From NCBI GenBank assembly GCA_038326325.1, contig JBBQJW010000010.1:62001-126000 (forward strand): a DNA stretch of 64,000 bases, given 5' to 3'. Positions 38,032-48,142 of this stretch are shown one piece after another. The stretch's first letter is position 1. Each line of letters opens with the position of its first letter. Under the pieces are notes generated by a model. It made no database searches. It worked only from the letters and a program-made list of their open reading frames with translations, and was not told the DNA's origin. The translations under genes and the position numbers were made by a program. Source of the DNA: UBA10324 sp038326325. GTDB taxonomy: Bacteria > Bacteroidota > Bacteroidia > Chitinophagales > UBA10324.

Positions 38032-39255
38032 ATGAATAAATATTTTCTCTTCTTAGGTTTTCTATTCATAAACCTTTCATCTCGCTCTCAATCAAAAATA
38101 GAAAATGGAGCTTGGTATTGTAATTTACAATTGGCGCCAAATGCCGACTTACCTTTTAAATTAAGTGTAACAGATAGTTCAGGAGTAAAAAAATTATTTA
38201 TAATAAATGGAATTGAAAAAATTCAAGTTCGTAGTTATTGGGAGAAAGGAGATTCTGTTTTTATTATTCCTTCTGTATTCCAAACAGAAATAAAAGCTCA
38301 ACTCAAACAAACAGATAAAGGCCTGAATTATTTGGAAGGAATGTGGACGGATTATGCGCGTGTCGGAGAATATCAGATTCCATTTATTGCGTACTATAGA
38401 CCAGGTAAAGAATTGTCAGTTGATCATCATAAATCTGATTTCAATGGTAATTGGGAAGTTCAATTTAGTCCAGACACTTCAGATAGTTCAAGTGCAGTTG
38501 GAATATTTAAACAGACTGGTGGTAGTGTTACAGGGACTTTTTTGACTACCACTGGAGATTATCGTTTTCTGTCAGGTAATATTTATGACCATGAAATGGT
38601 ATTATCTGCTTTTGATGGGGCACATGCATTTTTATTTTTAGCTGAAATGCAAAGCGATGGAACACTAAAAGGGAAATTCTGGAGTGGAAAACACTGGACT
38701 GAAGATTGGATTGCAAAACGAAATGAAAATTTTCAATTACCCGATGCATCATCACTCACCTATCTGAAAGATGGATTCAAAACTATTTCATTTTCATTTC
38801 CTGATGCTGACAGCGCAATTATTTCTATGAGCGATGCGCGATTTAAAAATACTGTTACACTCATTCAAATCACCGGTTCGTGGTGCCCCAACTGCATGGA
38901 TGAAACACGAGTACTTGTTCCGCTTTATAATGCGAAACATAACGATGGATTGGAAATAGTTGCTCTAGATTACGAACGAAAAAATGACTGGACTTATATT
39001 CAGAAATCGTTGCGACACGAAAAAGAAGTATTCAATATTTCTTATCCGGTTATATTTGCTGGGTTGACAACAAATTCTTCTGCTTCACTTCCGATGTTGA
39101 ATAAAATTATGGGCTATCCAACATTAATTATCGTTGATAAAAAAGGAGTGGTCAGAAAAATAATTACAGGAATTGATGGTCCCGCTACAGGAGATTTATA
39201 TGAAAAGTGGAAGGATGATTTGAACAGTTTTGCTCAAAAACTTTTAGAAGAATAA
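38032..39255 (+). CDS. secreted thioredoxin-fold (TlpA-like) protein with WCPNC site
   Basis: A 407-residue protein with a signal peptide (1-19). Residues 20-265 are beta-rich, with no family recognised. Residues 275-400 form a thioredoxin domain with the redox site G-S-W-C-P-N-C (about 283-289) and the cis-proline region G-Y-P-T-L-I-I-V-D (about 362-370). This matches TlpA/ResA-type periplasmic thiol reductases or oxidases. The long N-terminal domain resembles the DUF4369-bearing proteins of Bacteroidota in layout but has no clear match. It stands alone ahead of the ABC-F gene. Confidence 0.85.
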   Translation: MNKYFLFLGFLFINLSSRSQSKIENGAWYCNLQLAPNADLPFKLSVTDSSGVKKLFIINGIEKIQVRSYWEKGDSVFIIPSVFQTEIKAQLKQTDKGLNYLEGMWTDYARVGEYQIPFIAYYRPGKELSVDHHKSDFNGNWEVQFSPDTSDSSSAVGIFKQTGGSVTGTFLTTTGDYRFLSGNIYDHEMVLSAFDGAHAFLFLAEMQSDGTLKGKFWSGKHWTEDWIAKRNENFQLPDASSLTYLKDGFKTISFSFPDADSAIISMSDARFKNTVTLIQITGSWCPNCMDETRVLVPLYNAKHNDGLEIVALDYERKNDWTYIQKSLRHEKEVFNISYPVIFAGLTTNSSASLPMLNKIMGYPTLIIVDKKGVVRKIITGIDGPATGDLYEKWKDDLNSFAQKLLEE

Positions 39256-39304
39256 AATTTAATAATTCACTTCCTCTCAATGAGGAATCAAAAATCGAAT
39301 AGTC

Positions 39305-39312
39305 TATTTTCG
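39305..39312 (+). promoter_or_regulatory. -7-like box just before the ABC-F start
   Basis: TATTTTCG ends 5 bases before ATG 39318, followed by CGCCC. The same string TCTATTTTCGCGCCC sits before the hddA start at 52451. This makes a leaderless transcript possible. Confidence 0.35.
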
Positions 39313-39317
39313 CGCCC

Positions 39318-41246
39318 ATGATAAATGTAACCGGGCTTGGAATTTCGCATGGCGGCGAATACTTATTTAACAACATTACTTTTTTAATTAACGACCGCGA
39401 CCGAATTGGTCTTGTGGGTCGCAATGGTGCAGGCAAATCAACCATTCTAAAAATTCTTGCAAAAATTCGTAATGCCGATGAAGGAGGAATATCGTATCCA
39501 CGCGAATGCACTGTTGGATATTTGCAACAGGATTTATCGTTTACAAGTGGCAAAACAATTTTTGATGAAACTGCTTCTGCACTTGAAGAAATAAAAAGAT
39601 TGGAATTGCGTGTGCATGAACTCACAGAAAAAGTAACACACACTACTGATTTTTCTGATGACTCTTACATGGATCTGTTACAGGAGTTACACGATGCTCA
39701 GGAGCATCTGCACTTGCTTGAAGCAGGAAGTGCAGAAGGAAAAGTGGAGAAAATTTTATTGGGTCTTGGCTTTGACAGAAATGATTTTGACAAACCTGTT
39801 ACAGCATTCAGCGGCGGATGGCAGATGCGAGTGGAACTTGCAAAAATTTTGTTGAAGCAACCAACTTTATTGTTGCTCGATGAGCCGACGAATCACTTAG
39901 ATATTGAATCCATACAATGGCTCGAAAATTTTTTACAAGATTATCCGGGTGCAATTGTGATTGTATCGCACGATAAAAGATTTTTAGATAATCTTACCAA
40001 TCGCACGATTGAAATTTCAAAAGGGAAAATTGAAGACTATAAAGCTGCGTACTCAAGATATGTTGAGTTACGAAAAGAGCGCCGCGAAAAAATGATGGCC
40101 GCTTATCAGAATCAGCAAAATGAAATTCGGCAGACTGAAGCGTTGATTGATAAGTTCAGAGCAAAAGCAAGTAAGGCGAAAATGGCTCAGTCGCTTATCA
40201 AGCAACTTGACAGAAAGGAAAGAATTGAAATGGAAGATGAAGACACGAGCAGTATTCGCTTTCGTTTTCCGGAAGCGCCGCGTTCAGGTGTTGTGGTGGC
40301 TGAAGCAAAAAAAATGACGAAGGCGTATGGTGAAAAAGTGATTTTAAAAAATCTGCAATTTGAAGTTGCACGAAACGAACGAATTGCTTTTGTAGGAAGA
40401 AACGGCGAAGGAAAAACAACACTTGCAAAAATTATTAAAGGCGGCGAACCATTTGAAGGCGATGTTACACTTGGTTATAATGTTAAACTCGGTTACTACG
40501 CACAGCAACAGGCAGAAGAATTAGATGGCAACTTAACGGTGTTTCAAACGGTGGAGCGATTGGCCGGTGCTACTATGCGACCACAACTCAGAAATTTGTT
40601 GGGTTCATTTTTATTTGGTGGTGATGATGTAGATAAAAAAGTGAAAGTGCTTTCAGGGGGAGAAAAATCTCGATTGGCACTTTGTTGTCTATTACTTGAA
40701 CCTGTGAATTTGTTGATTCTGGATGAGCCGACGAATCACTTGGATATGCGCAGTAAGGAAGTATTGAAAGAAGCGTTGCAGAATTATGACGGCACACTCA
40801 TTCTCGTTTCGCACGATCGTGATTTTTTACAGGGACTAACGAACCGAACTTTTTATTTCCGAAATCAAACAGTAAAAGAATACATCGGCGACATTGAAGA
40901 ATTCCTTTCGTCGCTGAACATTGATTCATTACAGGCATTGGAAGTAAAGCAGAAACAAATTGCTTCTGATAAACAGAAAGCCACAACAACTGTTACAGAT
41001 GGTGAACAGAAAAGAAATGCTGAGAAGGAGAAAAAGAAAATAGAAAACAAGTTACAAAAGGCGGAAAAGACAGTTGAAGAATACGAGGCGGCAATTGCAA
41101 CGATAGAAAAAAAAATGGCTGACCCGAATGAAATGAAATCATCGAACAGCGCCGATATTTTTTTACAGTATGAAGAAATGAAAAAGAAATTAACTGTTGC
41201 TACAAAGGAATGGGAAGAATTGGCTGAGTTGATGGAGAAGAGTTAA
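39318..41246 (+). CDS. ABC-F family ATPase (Uup/EttA-like)
   Basis: A 642-residue soluble protein with two ABC domains and no membrane segments. Domain 1 has Walker A G-R-N-G-A-G-K-S (about 34-41) and signature F-S-G-G-W; domain 2 has G-R-N-G-E-G-K-T and L-S-G-G-E-K. Both have D-E-P-T-N-H-L-D at Walker B. The inter-domain linker (about 240-310) is charged and helical, as in translation-associated ABC-F proteins that act at the ribosomal E site. The C-terminal coiled coil (about 540-640) is like Uup. Its TAA shares bases with the convergent ribE stop. Confidence 0.92.
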   Translation: MINVTGLGISHGGEYLFNNITFLINDRDRIGLVGRNGAGKSTILKILAKIRNADEGGISYPRECTVGYLQQDLSFTSGKTIFDETASALEEIKRLELRVHELTEKVTHTTDFSDDSYMDLLQELHDAQEHLHLLEAGSAEGKVEKILLGLGFDRNDFDKPVTAFSGGWQMRVELAKILLKQPTLLLLDEPTNHLDIESIQWLENFLQDYPGAIVIVSHDKRFLDNLTNRTIEISKGKIEDYKAAYSRYVELRKERREKMMAAYQNQQNEIRQTEALIDKFRAKASKAKMAQSLIKQLDRKERIEMEDEDTSSIRFRFPEAPRSGVVVAEAKKMTKAYGEKVILKNLQFEVARNERIAFVGRNGEGKTTLAKIIKGGEPFEGDVTLGYNVKLGYYAQQQAEELDGNLTVFQTVERLAGATMRPQLRNLLGSFLFGGDDVDKKVKVLSGGEKSRLALCCLLLEPVNLLILDEPTNHLDMRSKEVLKEALQNYDGTLILVSHDRDFLQGLTNRTFYFRNQTVKEYIGDIEEFLSSLNIDSLQALEVKQKQIASDKQKATTTVTDGEQKRNAEKEKKKIENKLQKAEKTVEEYEAAIATIEKKMADPNEMKSSNSADIFLQYEEMKKKLTVATKEWEELAELMEKS

Positions 41247-41836
41247 ATCACCTTCATACGAAGCATCTGCCGCACATATTTTCCAATCACATCAAATTCA
41301 ATATTCACCTTCTCTCCTTTTTTCAGTTTTGAGAAATTAGTGTGTTCATGAGTGTATGGAATAATTGCAACCGAAAATAATTTTTTATTTTCTTCTGTAA
41401 CAGTTAAACTAACTCCATTAATACAAACTGAACCTTTCTCAACTATTAATCCTTCGTGTGATTCAGATAATTTGAACTGATAAATCCACGAGCCGTTTTT
41501 CTCTTTCACCCTTTCAACTGTGGCTGTTGCATCAACATGTCCCTGAACAACATGACCATCGAAGCGCGAATTGGCAATCATTGCTCTTTCAATATTTATT
41601 GCTTTTCCGGCTTTCCATTCTGAAAGATTTGTTCGTTTCAGCGTTTCATCCACAGAAACAACTTTATGCGAATCATTTTTCACCTCAACAACTGTAAGGC
41701 AAACACCATCATGCGAAACACTCTGGTCAACTTTTAATTCGGGAGAAATTGATGACTGAATCGTAAATATTTTATTAGAACCGGATGATTCAACTACTGT
41801 TACACTACCAATACATTCAATAATTCCGGTAAACAT
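41243..41836 (-). CDS. ribE: riboflavin synthase, alpha subunit
   Basis: A 197-residue enzyme that converts two 6,7-dimethyl-8-ribityllumazines to riboflavin and a pyrimidine. It begins with the family hallmark M-F-T-G-I-I-E. Two lumazine-binding domains cover about 1-95 and 96-190; each has the G-V-C-L-T-V or G-V-S-L-T-V motif, and F-D-G-H-V-V-Q-G-H-V-D lies at their junction. Its stop codon overlaps the ABC-F stop (TTAA), and the secreted protein gene behind it is 3 bases upstream on the same strand. Other riboflavin genes are not nearby. Confidence 0.95.
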   Translation of the reverse strand: MFTGIIECIGSVTVVESSGSNKIFTIQSSISPELKVDQSVSHDGVCLTVVEVKNDSHKVVSVDETLKRTNLSEWKAGKAINIERAMIANSRFDGHVVQGHVDATATVERVKEKNGSWIYQFKLSESHEGLIVEKGSVCINGVSLTVTEENKKLFSVAIIPYTHEHTNFSKLKKGEKVNIEFDVIGKYVRQMLRMKVI

Positions 41837-41839
41837 TTT

Positions 41840-44584
41840 CTATCTGTACAAATGAATAAATCCTGAAAGTGGTTTGTTGCTCTTCACTGTTCCTGCAAGT
41901 GTTTGCTGATATACATCGCATACATAGTAGTAAGTTCCATCAGCACACATTTTTCCATTCTGAATATTTTTTCCATCCCAGTTTATATTCGGGTCAGTAG
42001 TTTCATAAACCAAAACACCCCAGTTATCGAAAATTTTAATATCAATCTTTTCAATGTATTTCACGGGAGGAAAAGGATGAAACACATCGTTTTGCTCGTC
42101 GCCATTAGGAGTGAATACATTCGGCAATTCATAATTCGGACAAACATCAACGCAAAGCAAATTACTCTTCGCCCCTTCGTTATAATTTGAATCAGTTCCG
42201 GTAATGTAATAACAACCTGCAACCGTAGTTTTTAAATCGTGAAGGAAAGTGGTATCGAATGCCGTAACAGAAGAATCAATCAAACTAAAATCACCTCCTT
42301 CAGTTGAAGAATAATAAATATTGTAGTGTAACAGATCAGCCGCGCATTTATCAGTCACATGATTCCAACTAAGTAAATTAATGAATGAACCAAAATTGAA
42401 ATTTGGATCAAGACAATCATTTGAAACTTTTATTGACGGAGGGCAGGGGCCAACAGTATCAACAGGTGCAACACAAATTCTTTGCGAGAAATTAATAATC
42501 GGAGAAATAATTCCGGGAGCGGAATAACTACCTGTACTTCTGATGTAATAACAGTAAACAGAATCGTTGATCAATCCGTTATCAGTATATGATTGAATGG
42601 ATGAAATTCCGATTGAATCCCAAAGCAAAGTGATTTTGTTTTTCCTGAAAATTGTATAAAGTGTATTTGTCCATGGAACATTTTCACTCCATGTTAAACC
42701 AACCTTTCTATCCTGCCCTACCCCATTCACAAAAACACTTGAAGCAATTTCTGTTTCACCTAATTTATTACCGTTGCTGTAAAATTCAACCTTGTACGAA
42801 TATGCATTTGCAACAGTATTGATAAGTGTATCAGTATAAGTTGTATCTGTGAATTGCGAAAATGTCGGAGCAGTAATTGAGTTTATCTGAGTGAGATTTG
42901 CACCTGTAAAACCTGTTGAATGAAAAATTCTATACTCGTATGGCCCCGGATTCTGAAGTGTATCTAAATCATTGGCTGATGGTTTGCTCCAGGCTACATA
43001 CATGCTTCCGTTTACTGCATCAGTATTATTCACGCTTGCATTTGTAATAACCGGAACATCCTTTTTCAGCATTGCACAATCTTCATTTGAAGGAAGGCCT
43101 TCACAAAAATTCAGTAACTCATTCGGCACTCCTGTAGTATCGGCAAACTCAGCTTCCACTCTGTAACAGTATTCCTTTCCGCGTTCAACATTTGCATCGG
43201 TAAAAGAATAAACTCTTAACCTCGATGCAATTTTTGTATATCCTTTTCCAATCATTGTTGGATTGCAGGTATCACTAACAAATGGATTCGGTCCTTCTCG
43301 CTTCCACAAAGAGAATCCTATAAATCGTTTAGCACTGTAACACTCGTAAGGATTATCCCATGTAACAACAATATCATTTCCTTGGGCCGTTGCCACTAAG
43401 TTTTCAGGGGCGGGTGCCACCACTTTTATCAACCAGCTTTCCAAATCAGAAAGCGGATGATCCGGATAATTATCCGTTGCTTTAAAAACCACCTGATAAA
43501 ACTGATCGCGCACATGGTTGCAGACTGTTTGCCAAATGAAAGTCCCGTAACCTATTGTATCAGTATCGGGAATGAAATGAGCAGTGTCAGGCGGGTTCGC
43601 AATAAAAGGTCCGCCGTTGGCAATGAGTGTAACGGTTTGTCCAACATCCGGATCAGTCGAACGAATACGAATATTCAGGAACGAACCTGCAACTACACAA
43701 GTATCATGTATCACATCAATTTTCGGTTGATGATTCGGATCGCACACAATGATAATTTCCATATCGCGAATCATTGTTCCGATTTTTTTAAAAAGAATAT
43801 TATTTCCTGATTGCACTTTTCGATAGGAAGTAATAAGAATTGCAATGTTATACACGCAACAATTTTGAGGTTCATTCCATATTAATTCTCCGGTGTTAGG
43901 ATTAATATCAAGCGAAGGATTTCCAGTTGTACCATCAATAAGATTAGGAGCAGTATAAGCAAGCACATTTGTTGTTTCGGAAGTTTTAGGAACTACTAAT
44001 TGGTAGTGTAACACATCACCATCGGGGTCATAAGCATTCGGGTTATGAATGAAAGTATCATTCGCAATTCCAAAATCTATTGGGGGGTTCTGTAACTGAG
44101 GCGAATTATCGTAACCATAAAATTGCGGGTCAATCAAAAACAAAGTGTCCTCAACATAAAAAGGTTCGTTGATTGAATTTGTAATGTTACAGATCTCGCC
44201 AATTCGATTAAGGTCCTGCATTGAAATTATATAATCACCAAAGCCCGGAAATGTGTGATGGCTTACATACAAATTTCGCTTGATATCATTTCCAACCAAT
44301 TCTCCATCCGGAATGCCATTGGCTGGCAGTACATCCGGACCATTTACTCTCGCAATTGTATCAAAAATTACTGTGCCTGTACTTATGTAAGTATATCTCA
44401 CCACCAACGAATCTCTATCGGCAGCAACACTGCTTTCTTTTGTATAGGTGATAACTGTTACAGTATATGAAAGATTATTACCCGGATCTTTAGTATAAGT
44501 TATTTCGCCTGCGCGATTGTGTGTTGCCCATAAAAACATAGGGCTTAAAAAGAAAAGAGAAAATGAAAATATTTTTTTCAGCAT
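41840..44584 (-). CDS. secreted protein with FN3-like domains and gliding-motility type B C-terminus
   Basis: A protein of about 914 residues starting at ATG 44584; a TTG three codons upstream gives 917 residues but is less likely. Signal peptide to about residue 20 (ending L-W-A-T-H). Residues 25-410 resemble the cadherin/PKD-like repeat region of Bacteroidota surface proteins (D-P-D-G-D-V-L-H-Y, D-P-D-V-G-Q-T-V). FN3-like domains follow to about 820. The last 95 residues are a CHU_C gliding-motility-associated domain (P-N-V-F-T-P-N-G-D-E-Q-N-D, I-F-D-N-W-G, N-W-D-G-K), a T9SS type B signal. It should be exported to the surface. Confidence 0.88.
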   Translation of the reverse strand: MLKKIFSFSLFFLSPMFLWATHNRAGEITYTKDPGNNLSYTVTVITYTKESSVAADRDSLVVRYTYISTGTVIFDTIARVNGPDVLPANGIPDGELVGNDIKRNLYVSHHTFPGFGDYIISMQDLNRIGEICNITNSINEPFYVEDTLFLIDPQFYGYDNSPQLQNPPIDFGIANDTFIHNPNAYDPDGDVLHYQLVVPKTSETTNVLAYTAPNLIDGTTGNPSLDINPNTGELIWNEPQNCCVYNIAILITSYRKVQSGNNILFKKIGTMIRDMEIIIVCDPNHQPKIDVIHDTCVVAGSFLNIRIRSTDPDVGQTVTLIANGGPFIANPPDTAHFIPDTDTIGYGTFIWQTVCNHVRDQFYQVVFKATDNYPDHPLSDLESWLIKVVAPAPENLVATAQGNDIVVTWDNPYECYSAKRFIGFSLWKREGPNPFVSDTCNPTMIGKGYTKIASRLRVYSFTDANVERGKEYCYRVEAEFADTTGVPNELLNFCEGLPSNEDCAMLKKDVPVITNASVNNTDAVNGSMYVAWSKPSANDLDTLQNPGPYEYRIFHSTGFTGANLTQINSITAPTFSQFTDTTYTDTLINTVANAYSYKVEFYSNGNKLGETEIASSVFVNGVGQDRKVGLTWSENVPWTNTLYTIFRKNKITLLWDSIGISSIQSYTDNGLINDSVYCYYIRSTGSYSAPGIISPIINFSQRICVAPVDTVGPCPPSIKVSNDCLDPNFNFGSFINLLSWNHVTDKCAADLLHYNIYYSSTEGGDFSLIDSSVTAFDTTFLHDLKTTVAGCYYITGTDSNYNEGAKSNLLCVDVCPNYELPNVFTPNGDEQNDVFHPFPPVKYIEKIDIKIFDNWGVLVYETTDPNINWDGKNIQNGKMCADGTYYYVCDVYQQTLAGTVKSNKPLSGFIHLYR

Positions 44585-44638
44585 CAGGTGCAATGTAATC
44601 GCTGCTGCAATTTACATCATGAAATCTTTTGCAAAAAC

Positions 44639-45391
44639 TTATTCCTTTTCAACGGCAAGTTTTGCAGCAATAAATTCCCTGTTCAATCGCATAATATTCG
44701 CAACAGAAATTTCTTTCGGGCATTCTGCTTCACATGCTCCGGTATTTGTGCATCCGCCAAAACCTTCTTCATCCATTTGCGCAACCATATTCAACACACG
44801 CTCCTGCCGCTCAGGATGACCATGAGGCAACAATGCAAACTGTGACACTTTAGCGCCCACAAATAACATGGCAGAACCATTCTTACAGGCAGCAACACAG
44901 GCACCACATCCAATGCAAGCCGCAGCATCAAATGCTTTTTCTGCATCATTTTTATTTACAGGAATGGTATTCGCTTCAGGTGCTGAACCGGTTCCGACAG
45001 AAATATATCCTCCCGCCTGAATGATGCGATCAAAAGAAGAACGGTCAACAACTAAATCGCGCAACACGGGAAATGAATTTGCTCGCCAAGGTTCAACTGT
45101 AACAGTTTCGCCATCTTTAAAATGACGCATGTGCAATTGGCAAGTGGTTGTTCCTTTTAATGGTCCGTGCGGTCTTCCGTTAATCACCATGCTACATGAC
45201 CCACAAATACCTTCACGGCAATCGTGATCGAAAGCAACAGGTTCCTTGTTTTCGACTATTAATTTTTCGTTGAGCACATCCATCATTTCAAGAAATGAAG
45301 CGTGTGTATCAACATTGTTTAACTGATATGTTTCGAAAGCGCCTTTGTCGCTTTTATTTTTTTGTCGCCAAACTTTAAGTGTGAGATTCAT
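44639..45391 (-). CDS. sdhB: succinate dehydrogenase/fumarate reductase iron-sulfur subunit
   Basis: A 250-residue protein. The 2Fe-2S site is C-R-E-G-I-C-G-S-C with a later C (about 59-80). The 4Fe-4S and 3Fe-4S sites are C-I-G-C-G-A-C-V-A-A-C (about 150-160) and C-T-N-T-G-A-C-E-A-E-C-P (about 205-216). It links the flavin subunit to the quinone site. It follows sdhA by 27 bases, and the order sdhC-sdhA-sdhB is the Bacteroidota type with one diheme cytochrome b subunit. Confidence 0.95.
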   Translation of the reverse strand: MNLTLKVWRQKNKSDKGAFETYQLNNVDTHASFLEMMDVLNEKLIVENKEPVAFDHDCREGICGSCSMVINGRPHGPLKGTTTCQLHMRHFKDGETVTVEPWRANSFPVLRDLVVDRSSFDRIIQAGGYISVGTGSAPEANTIPVNKNDAEKAFDAAACIGCGACVAACKNGSAMLFVGAKVSQFALLPHGHPERQERVLNMVAQMDEEGFGGCTNTGACEAECPKEISVANIMRLNREFIAAKLAVEKE

Positions 45392-45418
45392 GAAAGAGTT
45401 TGAAGTTTGATTTTGATT

Positions 45419-47335
45419 TTACTTGTAACTGCGCTGAGTAAGATGAACACTTTCAAAAACTAATTCTTCTTTGTGTAACTCAGCAACCTGATTTTCTCCT
45501 TTGAATTCCCAGGCCGCTACATAAGCGAATTTGTCATCGTCGCGGCGCGCTTCGCCATCAGGAGTTTGAAACTCTTCGCGGAAATGCCCGCCACAACTTT
45601 CTTCACGATGCAGTGCATCTCGACACATCAATTCTCCCAATTCAATAAAGTCCGCAACACGAATTGCTTTTTCTAATTCAGGATTTAATGATTCGGCTGA
45701 ACCCGGAACTTTTACATCGCTCCAGAATTCTTCTTTGATTTTTTTTATTTCATCTATCGCTTCTGTTAATCCTTTTGCATTTCTCGCCATTCCGCATTTG
45801 TCCCACATCACTTTTCCTAATTTGCGGTGGAAGAAATCAACTGACTTGCTTCCTTTAATGTTCATCAGTTTATCAATCTGCGCACGAACATTTTTTTCTG
45901 CTTCATCAAATGCAGCACTATCAGTTTTTATTTTCCCTGTTTGAATTTCACTTGATAAATAATCACCGATTGTATATGGAAGAACAAAATATCCATCAGC
46001 CAATCCCTGCATCAAAGCAGAAGCGCCCAAACGATTTGCCCCATGGTCAGAAAAATTACATTCGCCTGTTGCATACATACCGGGAACATTGGTCATCAGA
46101 TTATAATCAACCCACAAACCACCCATTGTATAATGCACCGCAGGATAAATCATCATCGGAGTTTTGTATGGATCGTCACCTGTGATTTTATCATACATCT
46201 CAAAAAGATTTCCGTAACGCGAACTGATTACATCATGACCATATTTTTTTATCGCATCAGCAAAATCAAGATAGACAGCCATTGCAGTTTCGCCAACTCC
46301 TCTCCCATCATCACAAGCTTCCTTCGCTGCTCGCGAAGCAATATCACGAGGAACCAGGTTTCCGAATGATGGATACTTTCTTTCTAAATAATAATCTCTT
46401 TCTTCTTCAGGAATATCCTGCGGTTTGCGTTTATCACCTTTTGCTTTTGGCACCCAAACTCTTCCATCATTGCGCAAACTTTCGCTCATCAATGTCAGCT
46501 TCGATTGATAGTCGCCATGAACAGGAATACAAGTCGGATGAATTTGCGTGAAACAAGGATTGCCAAAAAAAGCACCTTTCTTATGCGCCTTCCATGCGGC
46601 TGTTACATTACATCCCATTGCATTTGTTGAAAGGAAAAAAACATTTCCGTAACCACCGGTTGCAAGCACAACTGCGTGTGCAGCATGTCGTTGAATTTCG
46701 CCTGTGACTAAATCACGAACAATTGCTCCGCGCGCTTTTCCATTTTCAATTACAAAATCAATTATCTCGTGACGGGTAAATAACTCGACAGATTTTTCGT
46801 GAACCTGACGACTCAATGCACTGTAAGCCCCCAGCAATAATTGTTGTCCTGTTTGACCGCGGGCATAAAAAGTACGCGACACCTGCACGCCACCAAATGA
46901 ACGATTATCTAACAAGCCACCATACTCTCTTGCGAATGGAACTCCCTGCGCAACACATTGGTCAATTATATTTACACTCACCTCAGCCAGGCGATGAACA
47001 TTTCCTTCGCGTGAACGATAGTCGCCGCCTTTGATAGTATCATAGAACAAACGATAAATACTATCGCCATCGTTGCGATAATTTTTCGCCGCATTTATTC
47101 CACCTTGTGCAGCAATACTATGCGCACGACGCGCGCTATCCTGAAAACAAAATGCTTTTACATTATACCCTAATTCTCCCAATGAAGCTGCGGCAGATGC
47201 CCCGGCTAATCCGGTTCCAACAACTATTACATCAATCTTTTTTTTGTTGGCGGGATTTACCAACTTCACTGTTGAACGATATGTATTCCACTTTTCATTT
47301 AGTGGACCAGCGGGAATTTTTGAATCTAAAGCCAT
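45419..47335 (-). CDS. sdhA: succinate dehydrogenase/fumarate reductase flavoprotein subunit
   Basis: A 638-residue subunit. Rossmann motif G-T-G-L-A-G-A-S (about 38-45), the FAD-linking histidine region H-S-I-A-A-Q-G-G (about 72-79), and the active-site segment near 260-290 (H-P-T-C-I-P-V-H-G) and M-S-E-S-L-R-N-D-G-R are intact. It binds the dicarboxylate and covalent FAD. The C-terminal helical region is typical. It sits 10 bases after sdhC. Confidence 0.96.
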   Translation of the reverse strand: MALDSKIPAGPLNEKWNTYRSTVKLVNPANKKKIDVIVVGTGLAGASAAASLGELGYNVKAFCFQDSARRAHSIAAQGGINAAKNYRNDGDSIYRLFYDTIKGGDYRSREGNVHRLAEVSVNIIDQCVAQGVPFAREYGGLLDNRSFGGVQVSRTFYARGQTGQQLLLGAYSALSRQVHEKSVELFTRHEIIDFVIENGKARGAIVRDLVTGEIQRHAAHAVVLATGGYGNVFFLSTNAMGCNVTAAWKAHKKGAFFGNPCFTQIHPTCIPVHGDYQSKLTLMSESLRNDGRVWVPKAKGDKRKPQDIPEEERDYYLERKYPSFGNLVPRDIASRAAKEACDDGRGVGETAMAVYLDFADAIKKYGHDVISSRYGNLFEMYDKITGDDPYKTPMMIYPAVHYTMGGLWVDYNLMTNVPGMYATGECNFSDHGANRLGASALMQGLADGYFVLPYTIGDYLSSEIQTGKIKTDSAAFDEAEKNVRAQIDKLMNIKGSKSVDFFHRKLGKVMWDKCGMARNAKGLTEAIDEIKKIKEEFWSDVKVPGSAESLNPELEKAIRVADFIELGELMCRDALHREESCGGHFREEFQTPDGEARRDDDKFAYVAAWEFKGENQVAELHKEELVFESVHLTQRSYK

Positions 47336-47345
47336 GACAGTTGAA

Positions 47346-48020
47346 TCATTTTTTCAATAAGAAGTAAAGAGGCATTGCGGCAAACACGCCGGGAATTATT
47401 ATTGAATAAGCAATTCCGAGAAGTTCAATTACCGGAGTATATTTTTTATGATAAACACCGAGCGAACGAAATGCACTTTGAAATCCGTGTAACAGATGAT
47501 ACCCGAGAACGATACACGAGAAAATATAAAGTGCGTCGTAAGCAGGAATTTCAAAAGTTGATTTAACTACCGCATACAAATCAGGAGTGCCATTATTATC
47601 TAATCCAAGATGTGTAGTGAAATGTGTTTCGTAAAAAAAGTTTTTCATGTGAACCACGAGAAAGAAAAAAATCAATGAACCGAGAATTCCCATGCTGCGC
47701 GAATACCATTTTGAATTTGCACTGCTTGCTGTAACAGCGTAACCGATGGGTCGCGCTTTCATATTCTGCCTTGTGATTACAATTGATTGGAGAATGTGAA
47801 TGATAAAACCAGCGAACAATACGATTTCCATTATACGAATAAGAATATTGGTTTCCATGAACAATGAGGCTTCATTAAAAAGCAACCCACCATCATTTAA
47901 AAAAAGGAACGAATTGATGGCAGCATGAACAACTAAAAATGTAATCAGGAATAATCCAGTGGCGGACATAACCACTTTTCGTCCGACTGTTGATGTTAAA
48001 AATTTTGTGAACCAATTCAT
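47346..48020 (-). CDS. sdhC: succinate dehydrogenase cytochrome b558-type subunit
   Basis: A 224-residue integral membrane protein with about five hydrophobic segments, as in the single-subunit anchors of Bacteroidota and Bacillus. Histidines at about 31, 60, 121 and 169 are placed for two hemes. It anchors SdhA/SdhB and handles quinone. It is the first gene of the sdhCAB operon. Confidence 0.9.
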   Translation of the reverse strand: MNWFTKFLTSTVGRKVVMSATGLFLITFLVVHAAINSFLFLNDGGLLFNEASLFMETNILIRIMEIVLFAGFIIHILQSIVITRQNMKARPIGYAVTASSANSKWYSRSMGILGSLIFFFLVVHMKNFFYETHFTTHLGLDNNGTPDLYAVVKSTFEIPAYDALYIFSCIVLGYHLLHGFQSAFRSLGVYHKKYTPVIELLGIAYSIIIPGVFAAMPLYFLLKK

Positions 48021-48142
48021 TCAAATATTTTTTCGAGAGCGACAAAATTAACAGTCAAAGTTTCGCTTGCAAGCGAGCAATGATTAATGTGAATAAGAAT
48101 TAAATCTTACTTTAAACAGAACTGTTATCCGATTGAAAAAGT

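Noticed and set aside
43457..43810. Long opposite-strand open frames inside the T9SS protein genes
   Set aside because: These are shadows of the real minus-strand gene; no domain, start context or codon support.
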